Of a DNA stretch of 16,984 bases, positions 1 through 9,187 are shown piece by piece. A program made the translations under genes and the position numbers. The notes under the pieces were generated by a model that was not told the origin of the DNA, searched no databases, and saw only the letters and a program-made list of their open reading frames with translations. Each line of letters begins with the position of its first letter. The first letter of the stretch is position 1. The stretch covers positions 1 through 16,984 of the forward strand of contig JBAXER010000061.1 in assembly GCA_037140375.1 (NCBI GenBank), written 5' to 3'. The DNA is from WLMZ01 sp037140375. Its GTDB lineage: Bacteria > Actinomycetota > Acidimicrobiia > Acidimicrobiales > Ilumatobacteraceae.

Positions 1-956
1 AGCGCCTGCGGGGCTGCGCGAAGTGCCTCAGTTGCGGCGCTTGGCGGCATTGCATCGCACGCCTTGGCGGCAGCGGCCACGTACGCCGCGGCAACCTCAA
101 TCGCCTCGGCAATACCCGTGCCCGAGCGCACAATGGAGAGCGCCTTGTCGCACATCACTGCGTCGAGCGGATGGCCGAGCATGTCGCGCAACTCGTCGCT
201 CGCCGGCGACTTCTGGGCGAGGGTTCGCAGCACTGGCAGCGTGTAGACGCCTTCGACCATGTCGTGACCCGCTGGCTTACCCAATTGCTCGTCGGTGGCC
301 ACAATGTCGAGCACGTCGTCGACAATCTGAAAGACCATTCCGTAGGCCAAGCCGTAATCAGTGAGTGCGTCGATGACCGGGCGATCGAGCTGAGCCACAA
401 TGCCGCCGATACGTGTAGCCGTGCTGAACAATGAGGCGCTCTTGCCCTCGATGGACGACAGGTACGACGACTCGGGACGGCTGACGTCGTAGGTGTGACG
501 CAGTTGTTCGATTTCGCCTTCACACAACCGAGCGATGGTGTTACCCAACAGCCCCGCAACTTCGGCACCAAGCGATGCGGCGATCTCGGATGCCCGTGCC
601 AGCAAGAAGTCGCCAGCGAGGATCGCTTGCAGATTGCCCCACTTGGCATTGACCGTCTCGACTCCACGGCGGGTCGCTGACTCGTCGATGACATCGTCGT
701 GATACAACGACCCGGTCTGCACAAGCTCGCACGCAATGCCGCCCTGAATGGCTTCGTCGAGGCACGGGCCATTGGCCACCTGACATGCCACTGCGGTGAG
801 CACCGGCCGAACACGCTTGCCGCCCGCCACGATGAGATGACGCGCCAACTCGTTGAGATATGCGTCTTTGGTGTGGACCGACGCAAGAAGTGCGTCCTCG
901 ATCCGCACTCGGTCTCCGGTCATGCCCGGCAGCGAAAACAAAGGCGTGTTTGCCAC
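1..956 (-). CDS. Trans-polyprenyl diphosphate synthase (3' end cut by window)
   Basis: Long-chain all-trans prenyl diphosphate synthase. It condenses isopentenyl diphosphate onto an allylic diphosphate, most likely to make the menaquinone side chain. Counting from the GTG at 956, the reading shows GGKRVRP at residues 45-51, the first aspartate-rich motif DDVID at 87-91 and the second, DDVLD, at 213-217, so both Mg-diphosphate sites are intact. The window holds 318 codons; family members run about 320-335, so only a few C-terminal residues are missing. An in-frame TAG lies at 968-966. Possible starts are GTG 956 and ATG 923. I prefer GTG because a TAGCCT hexamer sits exactly six bases upstream, as at other leaderless starts here, and neither candidate has a Shine-Dalgarno. 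It is divergent from clpC across 159 bp. Chain length cannot be told from sequence alone. Confidence 0.9.
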   Translation of the reverse strand, partial: MANTPLFSLPGMTGDRVRIEDALLASVHTKDAYLNELARHLIVAGGKRVRPVLTAVACQVANGPCLDEAIQGGIACELVQTGSLYHDDVIDESATRRGVETVNAKWGNLQAILAGDFLLARASEIAASLGAEVAGLLGNTIARLCEGEIEQLRHTYDVSRPESSYLSSIEGKSASLFSTATRIGGIVAQLDRPVIDALTDYGLAYGMVFQIVDDVLDIVATDEQLGKPAGHDMVEGVYTLPVLRTLAQKSPASDELRDMLGHPLDAVMCDKALSIVRSGTGIAEAIEVAAAYVAAAAKACDAMPPSAATEALRAAPQA

Positions 957-962
957 ACCGCA

Positions 963-968
963 AGGCTA
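963..968 (-). promoter_or_regulatory. -10 hexamer TAGCCT of leaderless prenyl synthase promoter
   Basis: TAGCCT matches the TANNNT -10 pattern and is separated by six bases from the GTG at 956, so transcription would start at or next to the start codon. No convincing -35 was seen. It is a short motif; its weight comes from the same arrangement upstream of several other genes in this window. Confidence 0.4.
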
Positions 969-1013
969 GGCCACCGCAACGAAAACTGACGATTAGTGTG
1001 CACAGCAACGTCA

Positions 1014-1041
1014 TTGGACCCTGGTGTGACAGAGATACGGT
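1014..1041 (+). promoter_or_regulatory. Candidate promoter of clpC
   Basis: TTGGAC at 1014-1019 resembles a sigma-70 -35 box, and TACGGT at 1036-1041 fits an actinobacterial -10 (TANNNT), with a 16-bp spacer. This would give a leader of about 67 nt before the ATG at 1116. A TATACA at 1071-1076 is an alternative -10 but has no -35 at the right distance. I did not recognise a clear ClgR operator or an HrcA-type CIRCE element. Confidence 0.35.
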
Positions 1042-1103
1042 TTCCCAGCGCCACACTGCGCCAGCCCACGTATACACTCCCCAACAAGTATCCACCGTCT
1101 CTG

Positions 1104-1109
1104 AAAAGG
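1104..1109 (+). promoter_or_regulatory. Ribosome binding site deciding the clpC start
   Basis: AAAAGG lies six bases before the ATG at 1116. It selects that ATG over an in-frame upstream ATG at 996, whose extra 40 residues do not resemble the ClpC family, which begins MFERFT. Confidence 0.6.
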
Positions 1110-1115
1110 CCGGGC

Positions 1116-3677
<2,562 letters not shown>

Positions 3678-3681
3678 CCAA

Positions 3682-3705
3682 GCCCAGCGGGCTACACGGC
3701 TGGGC
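3682..3705 (+). terminator. Hairpin after clpC
   Basis: GCCCAGC (3682-3688) pairs with GCTGGGC (3699-3705) around a 10-nt loop, starting five bases after the clpC stop codon. There is no T tract, which is common in high-GC genomes. It lies between convergent genes, so it could work in both directions. Confidence 0.45.
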
Positions 3706-3722
3706 GAGCGCCCACCCCATCA

Positions 3723-4373
3723 TCACGACGTTTGTTGAGCGTGGCTTTCGGGCTGCGCCAGCACATGCAACCGCTGTGAGCCAGTCTTCGGCACCCTCGC
3801 GAACCGCTTTGGCGTGGCCAATACCCACACCAGCACCAAGCCAACCACTTCGGGGATGTGCCGGAATTCGGTGAGTGCGGGCACACGACCCTGCGCGATG
3901 TCGATGACGGCCGTAACGGCGAGACACCCAGCCAACGATGCAGTCAACGGCAGCATGCCGCGGGCCTTGGCGGGTCGCAGTGCAACGACCATCAGGCCGA
4001 TTGCGTATGCGACCGCAAACGAACCTAAGTGGCGCGCTGCGTGTTCGTTACTGCCCTGCGAATGACCGAACAACAGCGCCGGCACCGAGAACACCAGAAT
4101 CTGCGCCGACACGACGGCAAGACCGAGGCGTAGCACCCACCACACCGATCCACGATCGTTGGCCCGCGCCGTCTTGACCACGTGGGCCGATAGGTCAGGC
4201 ATCGAGGCGGCAAGGTCGACCGACGCTGCGCGCCGCAGCACGTGAATGTTTTCGGCAAATGTGCGGCACGAGACGCAGCCGGACAGGTGCGCTTCGAGCA
4301 AGCGCGCGTCGATGGTGTCGGGCTCGCCGTCGGCACGAGCCGAGATCGCTTCTTCCCACAGGCCACACTGCAT
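3723..4373 (-). CDS. Membrane protein with anti-sigma-type zinc-finger (zf-HC2) N-terminus
   Basis: A 216-aa protein whose N-terminus carries C3 and H29-x3-C33-x2-C36, the ZAS/zf-HC2 signature of zinc-binding anti-sigma factors. About four hydrophobic segments follow (near the VWWVLRLGL, FAVAYAIGLMVV, LTASLAGCLAVTA and VVGLVLVWVL stretches), so the zinc head should face the cytoplasm. ZAS proteins normally hold an ECF sigma factor inactive and are encoded beside it, but no sigma factor gene lies nearby here. It is the third gene of the minus-strand copper unit, 109 bp after copC-copD, so it may sense or respond to copper or envelope redox state (inference). The ATG at 4373 places the zinc motif at the N-terminus. 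No Shine-Dalgarno is seen, but CACTAT lies six bases upstream. The sensing role is untested. Confidence 0.75.
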   Translation of the reverse strand: MQCGLWEEAISARADGEPDTIDARLLEAHLSGCVSCRTFAENIHVLRRAASVDLAASMPDLSAHVVKTARANDRGSVWWVLRLGLAVVSAQILVFSVPALLFGHSQGSNEHAARHLGSFAVAYAIGLMVVALRPAKARGMLPLTASLAGCLAVTAVIDIAQGRVPALTEFRHIPEVVGLVLVWVLATPKRFARVPKTGSQRLHVLAQPESHAQQTS

Positions 4374-4419
4374 GAACACATAGTGCCACTTGGGGGCCAA
4401 TGAGTTCCCGGTACCTGCG

Positions 4420-4434
4420 GAATTTGCGAAATTC
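4420..4434. promoter_or_regulatory. AT-rich 15-bp palindrome upstream of the zinc-finger gene
   Basis: GAATTT-GCG-AAATTC is a perfect 6-bp inverted repeat in GC-rich surroundings. It lies in the 109-bp gap between copC-copD and the zf-HC2 gene, 46 bases before the latter's ATG. On the minus strand a TTGACC (4445-4440) precedes it, so it may be an operator or part of an internal promoter. Confidence 0.3.
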
Positions 4435-4482
4435 GTGACGGTCAACGAGTCGCCGAGGTCCGGCTCCGTGAGGACTACCGAG

Positions 4483-6153
4483 CTAGCGAATCGGAACGGC
4501 CGTGGTCCATTGCACCTTGTCGAACGAGTTGTAGATCGCACTGATGTGCAATGTCCACGACGCTGGATAAGGAAACACCGCAGCGGCGGTGGTGTAGTGG
4601 CCCAGCCCGGCCTTGGAGACCTCGATCGCGATTGGGTCGATCGAGCGACTGGGATCACTGATCTCAACAGTCACCGAGTCGGGCTCGGCAGTACTGCTGG
4701 TGGGACTCGTGATGTAGAGGTGCAGATCGTTTGAGCCGACCCCGCCTGGCGACACCACAACCGACACGATGTAGTCGTTGCTCACCAACGATTGCGAGAA
4801 CGTGGTTGGGCCGTTTGCCACCGTTGGGTTCGCAGCCATGAGCAACGACGTGACGCCCAAGATGACAACAGCTACGACTACTTCGATGATGACAGCACGC
4901 AACAAACGCGGCCGGTCGATAGGTACCGAATCGGCACCGGTGCGACCGAACGCCTTGCCGTGAGTTGCCTGCCGGCTCACGGCAGCAATCGCCACGAGGG
5001 CCGCCACCGCAATGATCTTCCAGATCAACAATGTTCCGTAACTGGTGTTGGTGAGCGCGTTGAACGAGCCGAGTTGGCGCAGTGCCTGCACGACTCCGCT
5101 GAGAGCCACAACAACGACCGATACGAACGCCACCTTTGAGAACCGAAAGACCGCAGAGTCATCGATGTCGGCAAAGCTCACCAGCACTGCAACCAATCCG
5201 CCGAGCCACACGGCCATGCCGCCGAGATGCGCGACCGTGGCAACAATTCCGATGATCTGCCAACGACCGGTGGCTCCGTGTCCGCCAAACGACGCAGCGA
5301 CTCCAATGGCAAGCAGCCCAGCACCAAACAGCAGACGCCACCAAACACTGGCGCGTCGCGAAACCGTGAGCGTGAGCGCGACACCGCACACCAAAATCAC
5401 TGCGGCACGCACGGCCCATGCAACGCCAACTCGCGAATCGAGCATTGAGCTCCATGCCGACGAATCGGTAATCACACCCAGCGACTGGCCGGTTGCGTAG
5501 GCCACCTCAAGCGGCAACGCGATTGCCCCTGCGATGGCACCGACCACCGACGCTGTGAGTGTGACGAGGCGTAGTCGTGAGCTCAGCGAGACCACGCCAA
5601 GCATCACCGCGGCCAATACTCCGAACACCACGGCGAGTGCCAAGGCGACGAGGACGCGACTGATAGCCAATCCCACCTCGGCGGGCGTGCTTGCTGTCTT
5701 GCGGCTGAGAATGCCATCGAGGAGCCCTGAGGCGAGCGTTGACGCTGCGCCAACTTGAAAGGTGTACGCCGCGTGCACCGGATGCGAGTCGGATGAAACG
5801 ACACGCCAATCAACAACATACGAACCGTCGGCAAGTGCCCCAAGCGCAACACGAACCTGCTCGGTATGACCAGCCGGATGGGTGGCCTTGCCGATGTCGA
5901 CCTGGTTGCCGGCGCCGTCGAACAGACGAATGGCTCCGAGGCTGATCTCGATGGGTTCGGTGAACACCAGCGTGATGCTGGTTGGCGCGGCGTCAAGAAC
6001 AGCGCCCGGTGCCGGGTCGCTCGATAGCAACTGAGCGTGAGCCAGCGCCGGGGACGCGGCGAACAACAGTCCGGCGAACGACATCAACAGCACCACTGCG
6101 GGCAACCGTCGCCACGACCTGCGGCTCAGCATGGCTGAACGGGCCGCTGTCAT
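4483..6153 (-). CDS. CopC-CopD fusion copper protein with extra C-terminal domain
   Basis: A 556-aa protein in three parts. A signal peptide ends in SPALA, leaving H39 as first residue, followed by a CopC domain to about residue 135. CopC proteins bind Cu(II) through the N-terminal histidine plus an Asp-x-His pair, and D122/H124 (SSDSHPV) supply it. A multi-helix CopD membrane region spans about 155-430 and includes the typical AHLGGMAVWLGGL segment. A soluble extracytoplasmic tail, about residues 445-556, is predicted beta-rich and resembles YtkA/FixH-like domains only by eye. The layout resembles YcnJ-type copper importers. Its ATG overlaps the upstream gene's stop (ATGA), so the two are translationally coupled. 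Whether it imports copper or delivers it to cuproenzymes such as cytochrome oxidase is not decided by the sequence. Confidence 0.9.
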   Translation of the reverse strand: MTAARSAMLSRRSWRRLPAVVLLMSFAGLLFAASPALAHAQLLSSDPAPGAVLDAAPTSITLVFTEPIEISLGAIRLFDGAGNQVDIGKATHPAGHTEQVRVALGALADGSYVVDWRVVSSDSHPVHAAYTFQVGAASTLASGLLDGILSRKTASTPAEVGLAISRVLVALALAVVFGVLAAVMLGVVSLSSRLRLVTLTASVVGAIAGAIALPLEVAYATGQSLGVITDSSAWSSMLDSRVGVAWAVRAAVILVCGVALTLTVSRRASVWWRLLFGAGLLAIGVAASFGGHGATGRWQIIGIVATVAHLGGMAVWLGGLVAVLVSFADIDDSAVFRFSKVAFVSVVVVALSGVVQALRQLGSFNALTNTSYGTLLIWKIIAVAALVAIAAVSRQATHGKAFGRTGADSVPIDRPRLLRAVIIEVVVAVVILGVTSLLMAANPTVANGPTTFSQSLVSNDYIVSVVVSPGGVGSNDLHLYITSPTSSTAEPDSVTVEISDPSRSIDPIAIEVSKAGLGHYTTAAAVFPYPASWTLHISAIYNSFDKVQWTTAVPIR

Positions 6154-7130
6154 TCGGCAGGCCGCGCAACGGGTGTTGGCTTGGGACTGAGCCAGGCAAC
6201 GATCTGGGCGAACACGATGCTGGCCGAAATGATCAAGGCCACAGAGATTGCAATTCGTTGCCCGGTGCCTGCGAGTGCACCCTGCATCAATTCGTGCTCA
6301 AAGACTTCGAGGCGCGTGACCGAGAGCGCAGCCACGACAACAGAAGAAATCAGCGATAGCTGCGGCCGAGCAGACCTCAAGGCTGCGGCAGCAAGCAGCA
6401 CAGCAGCCGTGGCCATGAGCAGCCGAGTAGAGCTCGAGCCTTGTCCCGCAAGACCTGCCAGGGCGCCGAGCGCTGCGAGCACCGGCACCAGGCGCCGCAA
6501 ACGCTCACTGAGCACAAGGCCCACGATGAGCAACGCCGCCAACGCTGAAATGGCCATCAGCCACCCGGTCTTGTTGGGCGGGGGGAGCCACGTGACCTTC
6601 ACGATTGCGCTGGCCACACGACCATCGATCGAGAGATCGACCTTGTTCGCAGGAAAAATCACACGCTCAACATCGGGCTGCGCGACCACGTCTTCACGTG
6701 GAGTCGAGCTCATCCAGTGCGTGCGATGGTCGTGCCAACGCACCGACGATCCGCTGCTCATCAGATGCCAATCAGGAGTTGCATCGGCGCTCGCTGACTC
6801 GGGCGGCGTCTTCGAAGCAAACCGATCGAGGTTGAGGTAGTGCGCTGGCGAGTTGAAGTTTTCCCAGACGCCTTTGCTGTCGAGGCGAAGATAGGGCTCG
6901 GCCGAATATCCGGTGACGATGACTTCTTTGGCGGTGGTGCGCACCAGCTCGATACGGCTACCGAGGTCGACCGAACGAACCACGACGCCAGTGGCATCGC
7001 CGCTGTAACCAGTGACGACAACCTCGTAGTCGCTGCTCGCACCGCCGTCGCCGCCATGAGCCAAGGCCGGGCTTGCTGGGGAAAGGAGAACGAACGCAAT
7101 CAAGAGTGCGCCAACAAATGATCGCTTCAT
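6150..7130 (-). CDS. Uncharacterised secreted/membrane protein of the copper island
   Basis: A 326-aa protein. A signal peptide ends SPALA, predicting a mature protein that begins at H25 with HGGDGG. An extracytoplasmic region of about 165 residues follows, with conserved-looking features: a GYSAEPYLRL segment, a W-E-N-F-N-S-P-A-H stretch and a histidine/tryptophan-rich RWHDHRTHWM near residue 140. About four hydrophobic helices make the C-terminal half. I recall similar unnamed proteins beside CopC/CopD and YcnI genes in actinobacteria but know no experimental function. The histidine-first N-terminus and WHDHRTHW cluster suggest copper binding (inference). ATG 7130 was chosen because it gives a proper signal peptide and has TAACTT seven bases upstream. 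It heads the minus-strand unit, is coupled to copC-copD by an ATGA overlap and diverges from ycnI. Confidence 0.8.
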   Translation of the reverse strand: MKRSFVGALLIAFVLLSPASPALAHGGDGGASSDYEVVVTGYSGDATGVVVRSVDLGSRIELVRTTAKEVIVTGYSAEPYLRLDSKGVWENFNSPAHYLNLDRFASKTPPESASADATPDWHLMSSGSSVRWHDHRTHWMSSTPREDVVAQPDVERVIFPANKVDLSIDGRVASAIVKVTWLPPPNKTGWLMAISALAALLIVGLVLSERLRRLVPVLAALGALAGLAGQGSSSTRLLMATAAVLLAAAALRSARPQLSLISSVVVAALSVTRLEVFEHELMQGALAGTGQRIAISVALIISASIVFAQIVAWLSPKPTPVARPAE

Positions 7131-7176
7131 CCGGCGAAAGTTATCTCTCAGCGGTGGAACTTTTCCGTTCATCCGG
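7126..7176. repeat. 9-bp direct repeat TTCATCCGG in the divergent copper promoter
   Basis: TTCATCCGG occurs at 7126-7134 and again at 7168-7176, 42 bp apart (about four helical turns). The first copy covers the start codon of the minus-strand gene; the second lies 14 bases before the ycnI ATG. Both are followed by a GA-containing stretch. It may be a pair of operator half-sites, or chance. Confidence 0.3.
7138..7143 (-). promoter_or_regulatory. -10 hexamer TAACTT for the copper-island minus unit
   Basis: TAACTT fits TANNNT and ends seven bases before the ATG at 7130, so the message would be nearly or fully leaderless. It lies in a 60-bp divergent region shared with ycnI, which also contains a 9-bp direct repeat. 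No clear -35 was found. Confidence 0.35.
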
Positions 7177-7190
7177 TCGACTTTGTACAT

Positions 7191-7868
7191 ATGAACAACA
7201 ATCGTCTTGCCATTCGTATGTCTGCAGTTGCCGCATCCTGCGTCGCGGCCAGCTTTTTGTTCGCCGGTGTGTCGTACGCCCATGTCGAAACAGAGCCAGC
7301 AGCCGTTGAAGCCGGCAAGAGCGCAACCGTCTCGTTCTCTCCCAGCCACGGATGCGATGGGTCGCCAACCATCAGCCTCGCGTTCAAGATGCCCGGAAGC
7401 GTGCGCAACGCGGCGGCAGTCGCGAAGACCGGTTGGGAAACGTCAACCGCTGACGGCGTGATCACCTTCTCGGGCGGCTCGCTCGAAGCCACCACGGTCG
7501 AAAACTTCGACATCACCTTCACGGCCCCTGCCGCTGCCGGACCGATCTTCTTCCCTGTGGTGCAGAAATGCGTGAAGGGCGAAAACAATTGGATCGACAT
7601 GCCGAACCCTGATGGCACCGAGGCTGAGTTCGCAGCACCGCTGGTCAACGTCACGGCTGGCCCACCCACCTCGGCCGATCTCGTGGTTGGCGAGGAAACC
7701 GAAAGCAGTAACGAAATCGAACTATCCGACAATGTTGCGGTCGGGAAGGACGACGATAACGACGAAACATCGGAGACCGTTCTCATCGTGCTCATCGCGG
7801 CGCTCGGAGTTGCTTTGGTCGTCGCCGGTGGAGTGATCTACCGCAAGCGCGCCGACAAAGACGACTGA
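7191..7868 (+). CDS. YcnI-family (DUF1775) copper-binding protein
   Basis: A 225-aa exported, membrane-tethered protein. The signal peptide ends S-Y-A, giving mature H31 (HVETEP). YcnI proteins bind Cu(II) with that N-terminal histidine and a carboxylate (monohistidine brace), with a conserved tryptophan near the site; W134 in NNWIDMP fits. The DUF1775 domain covers about residues 31-157 and has two cysteines (C55 in GCDGSPT, C127) that could form a disulfide. An acidic linker leads to one C-terminal helix (about 195-216) and a basic RKRADKDD tail. The gene diverges from the two-gene copper unit, the usual company of YcnI. ATG 7191 lacks a Shine-Dalgarno but has GACTTT six bases upstream; ATG 7218 is an alternative. 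Role: extracytoplasmic copper chaperone or store, probably handing metal to CopC-CopD (inference). Confidence 0.92.
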   Translation: MNNNRLAIRMSAVAASCVAASFLFAGVSYAHVETEPAAVEAGKSATVSFSPSHGCDGSPTISLAFKMPGSVRNAAAVAKTGWETSTADGVITFSGGSLEATTVENFDITFTAPAAAGPIFFPVVQKCVKGENNWIDMPNPDGTEAEFAAPLVNVTAGPPTSADLVVGEETESSNEIELSDNVAVGKDDDNDETSETVLIVLIAALGVALVVAGGVIYRKRADKDD

Positions 7869-7876
7869 CGCACGGG

Positions 7877-7882
7877 TACGTT
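7877..7882 (+). promoter_or_regulatory. -10 hexamer TACGTT of leaderless GFA gene promoter
   Basis: TACGTT matches TANNNT, and exactly six bases separate it from the ATG at 7889. This supports ATG 7889 over the GTG at 7883, which touches the hexamer. No Shine-Dalgarno is present. Confidence 0.45.
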
Positions 7883-7888
7883 GTGCGC

Positions 7889-8290
7889 ATGCAAACAGGA
7901 CGTTGTCTGTGCGGTGAAGTGACCTTCGAACTCAGCGGTGATCTCATCGCCACGGCGGTGTGCCATTGCGATCACTGCCAGCGACAAAGTGGTGGCGCCT
8001 TCTCGGTGAACCTCCTTGCGCACGAGTCGCAGCTCGCCATCACGGGCGAACTGAAGACCTACGAGGAGACCGGCGAGAACAACGACAACGTCTATGTGCG
8101 TCGTCGCTTTTGCCCGTCGTGTGGTTCGCCGATTGTGTCCGAGCTCGCCCTCTCGCCCGGAATCATCGCCATAAAGGCCGGCGCGCTCGACGACAGGTCA
8201 GGCGTGAACCCCACCGTCGAGGTCTGGTGCGTCGACCGTCAGCCGTGGGTGAGCCTGCCCGGCATGGCTGTCTCAATGGAGCGCGAGTAA
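7889..8290 (+). CDS. GFA/CENP-V-fold zinc protein
   Basis: A 133-aa cytoplasmic protein of the GFA (glutathione-dependent formaldehyde-activating enzyme)/CENP-V superfamily. The zinc ligands are all present: C-x-C near the N-terminus (RCLCGEV), the C-x-C-x2-C cluster CHCDHCQ around residue 30, and C-x2-C in RRFCPSCGSP around residue 75. Length and the closing W-x-S-L/I-PG-M-type segment fit the family. Family names suggest formaldehyde-glutathione chemistry, but most bacterial members have no proven substrate and actinobacteria commonly use mycothiol, so I assign only the fold. It lies 20 bp after ycnI on the same strand with its own apparent leaderless promoter, so a link to copper is not implied. 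GTG 7883 is an alternative start two codons upstream. Confidence 0.88.
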   Translation: MQTGRCLCGEVTFELSGDLIATAVCHCDHCQRQSGGAFSVNLLAHESQLAITGELKTYEETGENNDNVYVRRRFCPSCGSPIVSELALSPGIIAIKAGALDDRSGVNPTVEVWCVDRQPWVSLPGMAVSMERE

Positions 8291-8358
8291 GCCTCCAGCA
8301 ACTGGGCTACGCACTTCGCACCGCGGCTTCGCTGCGCGCAGATGCCAGACTTGCGTCA

Positions 8359-9144
8359 ATGGCGCACACGACTCGACGAATCATCAGTCTGATTGCGCTC
8401 ACGCTGATGTGCGCTGCGTGTCGCGTTGACGTCAACGTAAACGTCGCTGTGCAGCCCAACGGATCCGGTGTCGTCACGATCACCGCAGTGGCCGACGCTG
8501 CAGTGGTGAAAGAGGCGCCCGACCTCGCCACCGACCTGCGATTCGACGATCTTCGCGCCGCTGGCTGGACCGTCACCGGACCAACGTCTGAACCAAGCGG
8601 TGGGCTTCGAGTGGTGCTCACTCAGGCATTCAGCACTCCCGCTCAAGCCACGCAGATCCTCGCTGGTATCAACGGGCCAGGCGGACCGTTGTCGGGCATC
8701 ACGCTGGTTCGCCAACATGCTGGCGCAGTGACCACCTTTCATCTCGATGGACGATTGCAAATCAGTGGGGGCATCGCCGCCTACACCGACGAAGCGTTGC
8801 TCGCCGCGGTTGGCGCCACGCCGTATGCCACCGACCTCGCCAACGCTCAGGTCAACCCAGCCGACGCGGTTGGCATCAACTTCACCGCGACGCTGCCGGG
8901 TTCGGTGCGCAACACAACCGGTACCGACGAAACCGGGGTGCTGTCTTGGACTGTGCCCAACGATGGAACAGCGATCAACTTGGGCACGGTGACCGAGGTG
9001 CGCGCGCCGACTAATCGCTGGGCCGGACCGGTCGCCACCGGCGCGATGATCCTGTTGCTCGTATGGCTCGCCATCTCGGTGTCGTTCATTGGCTACGTGC
9101 TTGTCGTCAACTGGCGCAGAGCGGCTCGTCGCGGCCCTCGTTGA
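8359..9144 (+). CDS. LppM-like (DUF3153) membrane-anchored lipoprotein
   Basis: A 261-aa exported protein resembling mycobacterial LppM. After a short signal sequence comes the hallmark alternating V-D-V-N-V-N-V strand, then a PNGSG turn and V-T-I-T strand. A beta-rich domain of about 200 residues follows, with a second characteristic GINFTATLPGSV-type segment near residue 175. One C-terminal helix (about 223-247) ends in a basic RRAARRGPR tail, so the domain lies outside the membrane. The candidate lipidation cysteine C20 has a non-standard box (M-C-A-A-C), so lipid attachment is uncertain; C17 is less likely. ATG 8359 is chosen because upstream in-frame sequence belongs to another frame of the GFA gene. 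Mycobacterial LppM affects phagosome handling; outside mycobacteria the role is unknown. It lies 68 bp after the GFA gene and 43 bp before radA. Confidence 0.78.
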   Translation: MAHTTRRIISLIALTLMCAACRVDVNVNVAVQPNGSGVVTITAVADAAVVKEAPDLATDLRFDDLRAAGWTVTGPTSEPSGGLRVVLTQAFSTPAQATQILAGINGPGGPLSGITLVRQHAGAVTTFHLDGRLQISGGIAAYTDEALLAAVGATPYATDLANAQVNPADAVGINFTATLPGSVRNTTGTDETGVLSWTVPNDGTAINLGTVTEVRAPTNRWAGPVATGAMILLLVWLAISVSFIGYVLVVNWRRAARRGPR

Positions 9145-9175
9145 TCACCACAAGAACCTTGTACGACCCCTCGCG

Positions 9176-9181
9176 TAGGGT
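9176..9181 (+). promoter_or_regulatory. -10 hexamer TAGGGT of leaderless radA promoter
   Basis: TAGGGT fits TANNNT and lies exactly six bases before the ATG at 9188; no Shine-Dalgarno is seen. It suggests radA is transcribed from its own start, despite lying 43 bp after the lppM-like gene. Confidence 0.45.
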
Positions 9182-9187
9182 GACCAC

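Noticed and set aside
155..886. A 243-codon minus-strand frame over the prenyl synthase
   Set aside because: It is out of frame with the reading that contains both aspartate-rich motifs.
996..1115. In-frame upstream extension of clpC
   Set aside because: The 40 extra residues do not match ClpC proteins and the region holds a candidate promoter; ATG 1116 has a ribosome site.
7960..8358. Long N-terminal extension of the LppM-like gene
   Set aside because: It reads through the GFA gene out of frame; the signal sequence begins at 8359.
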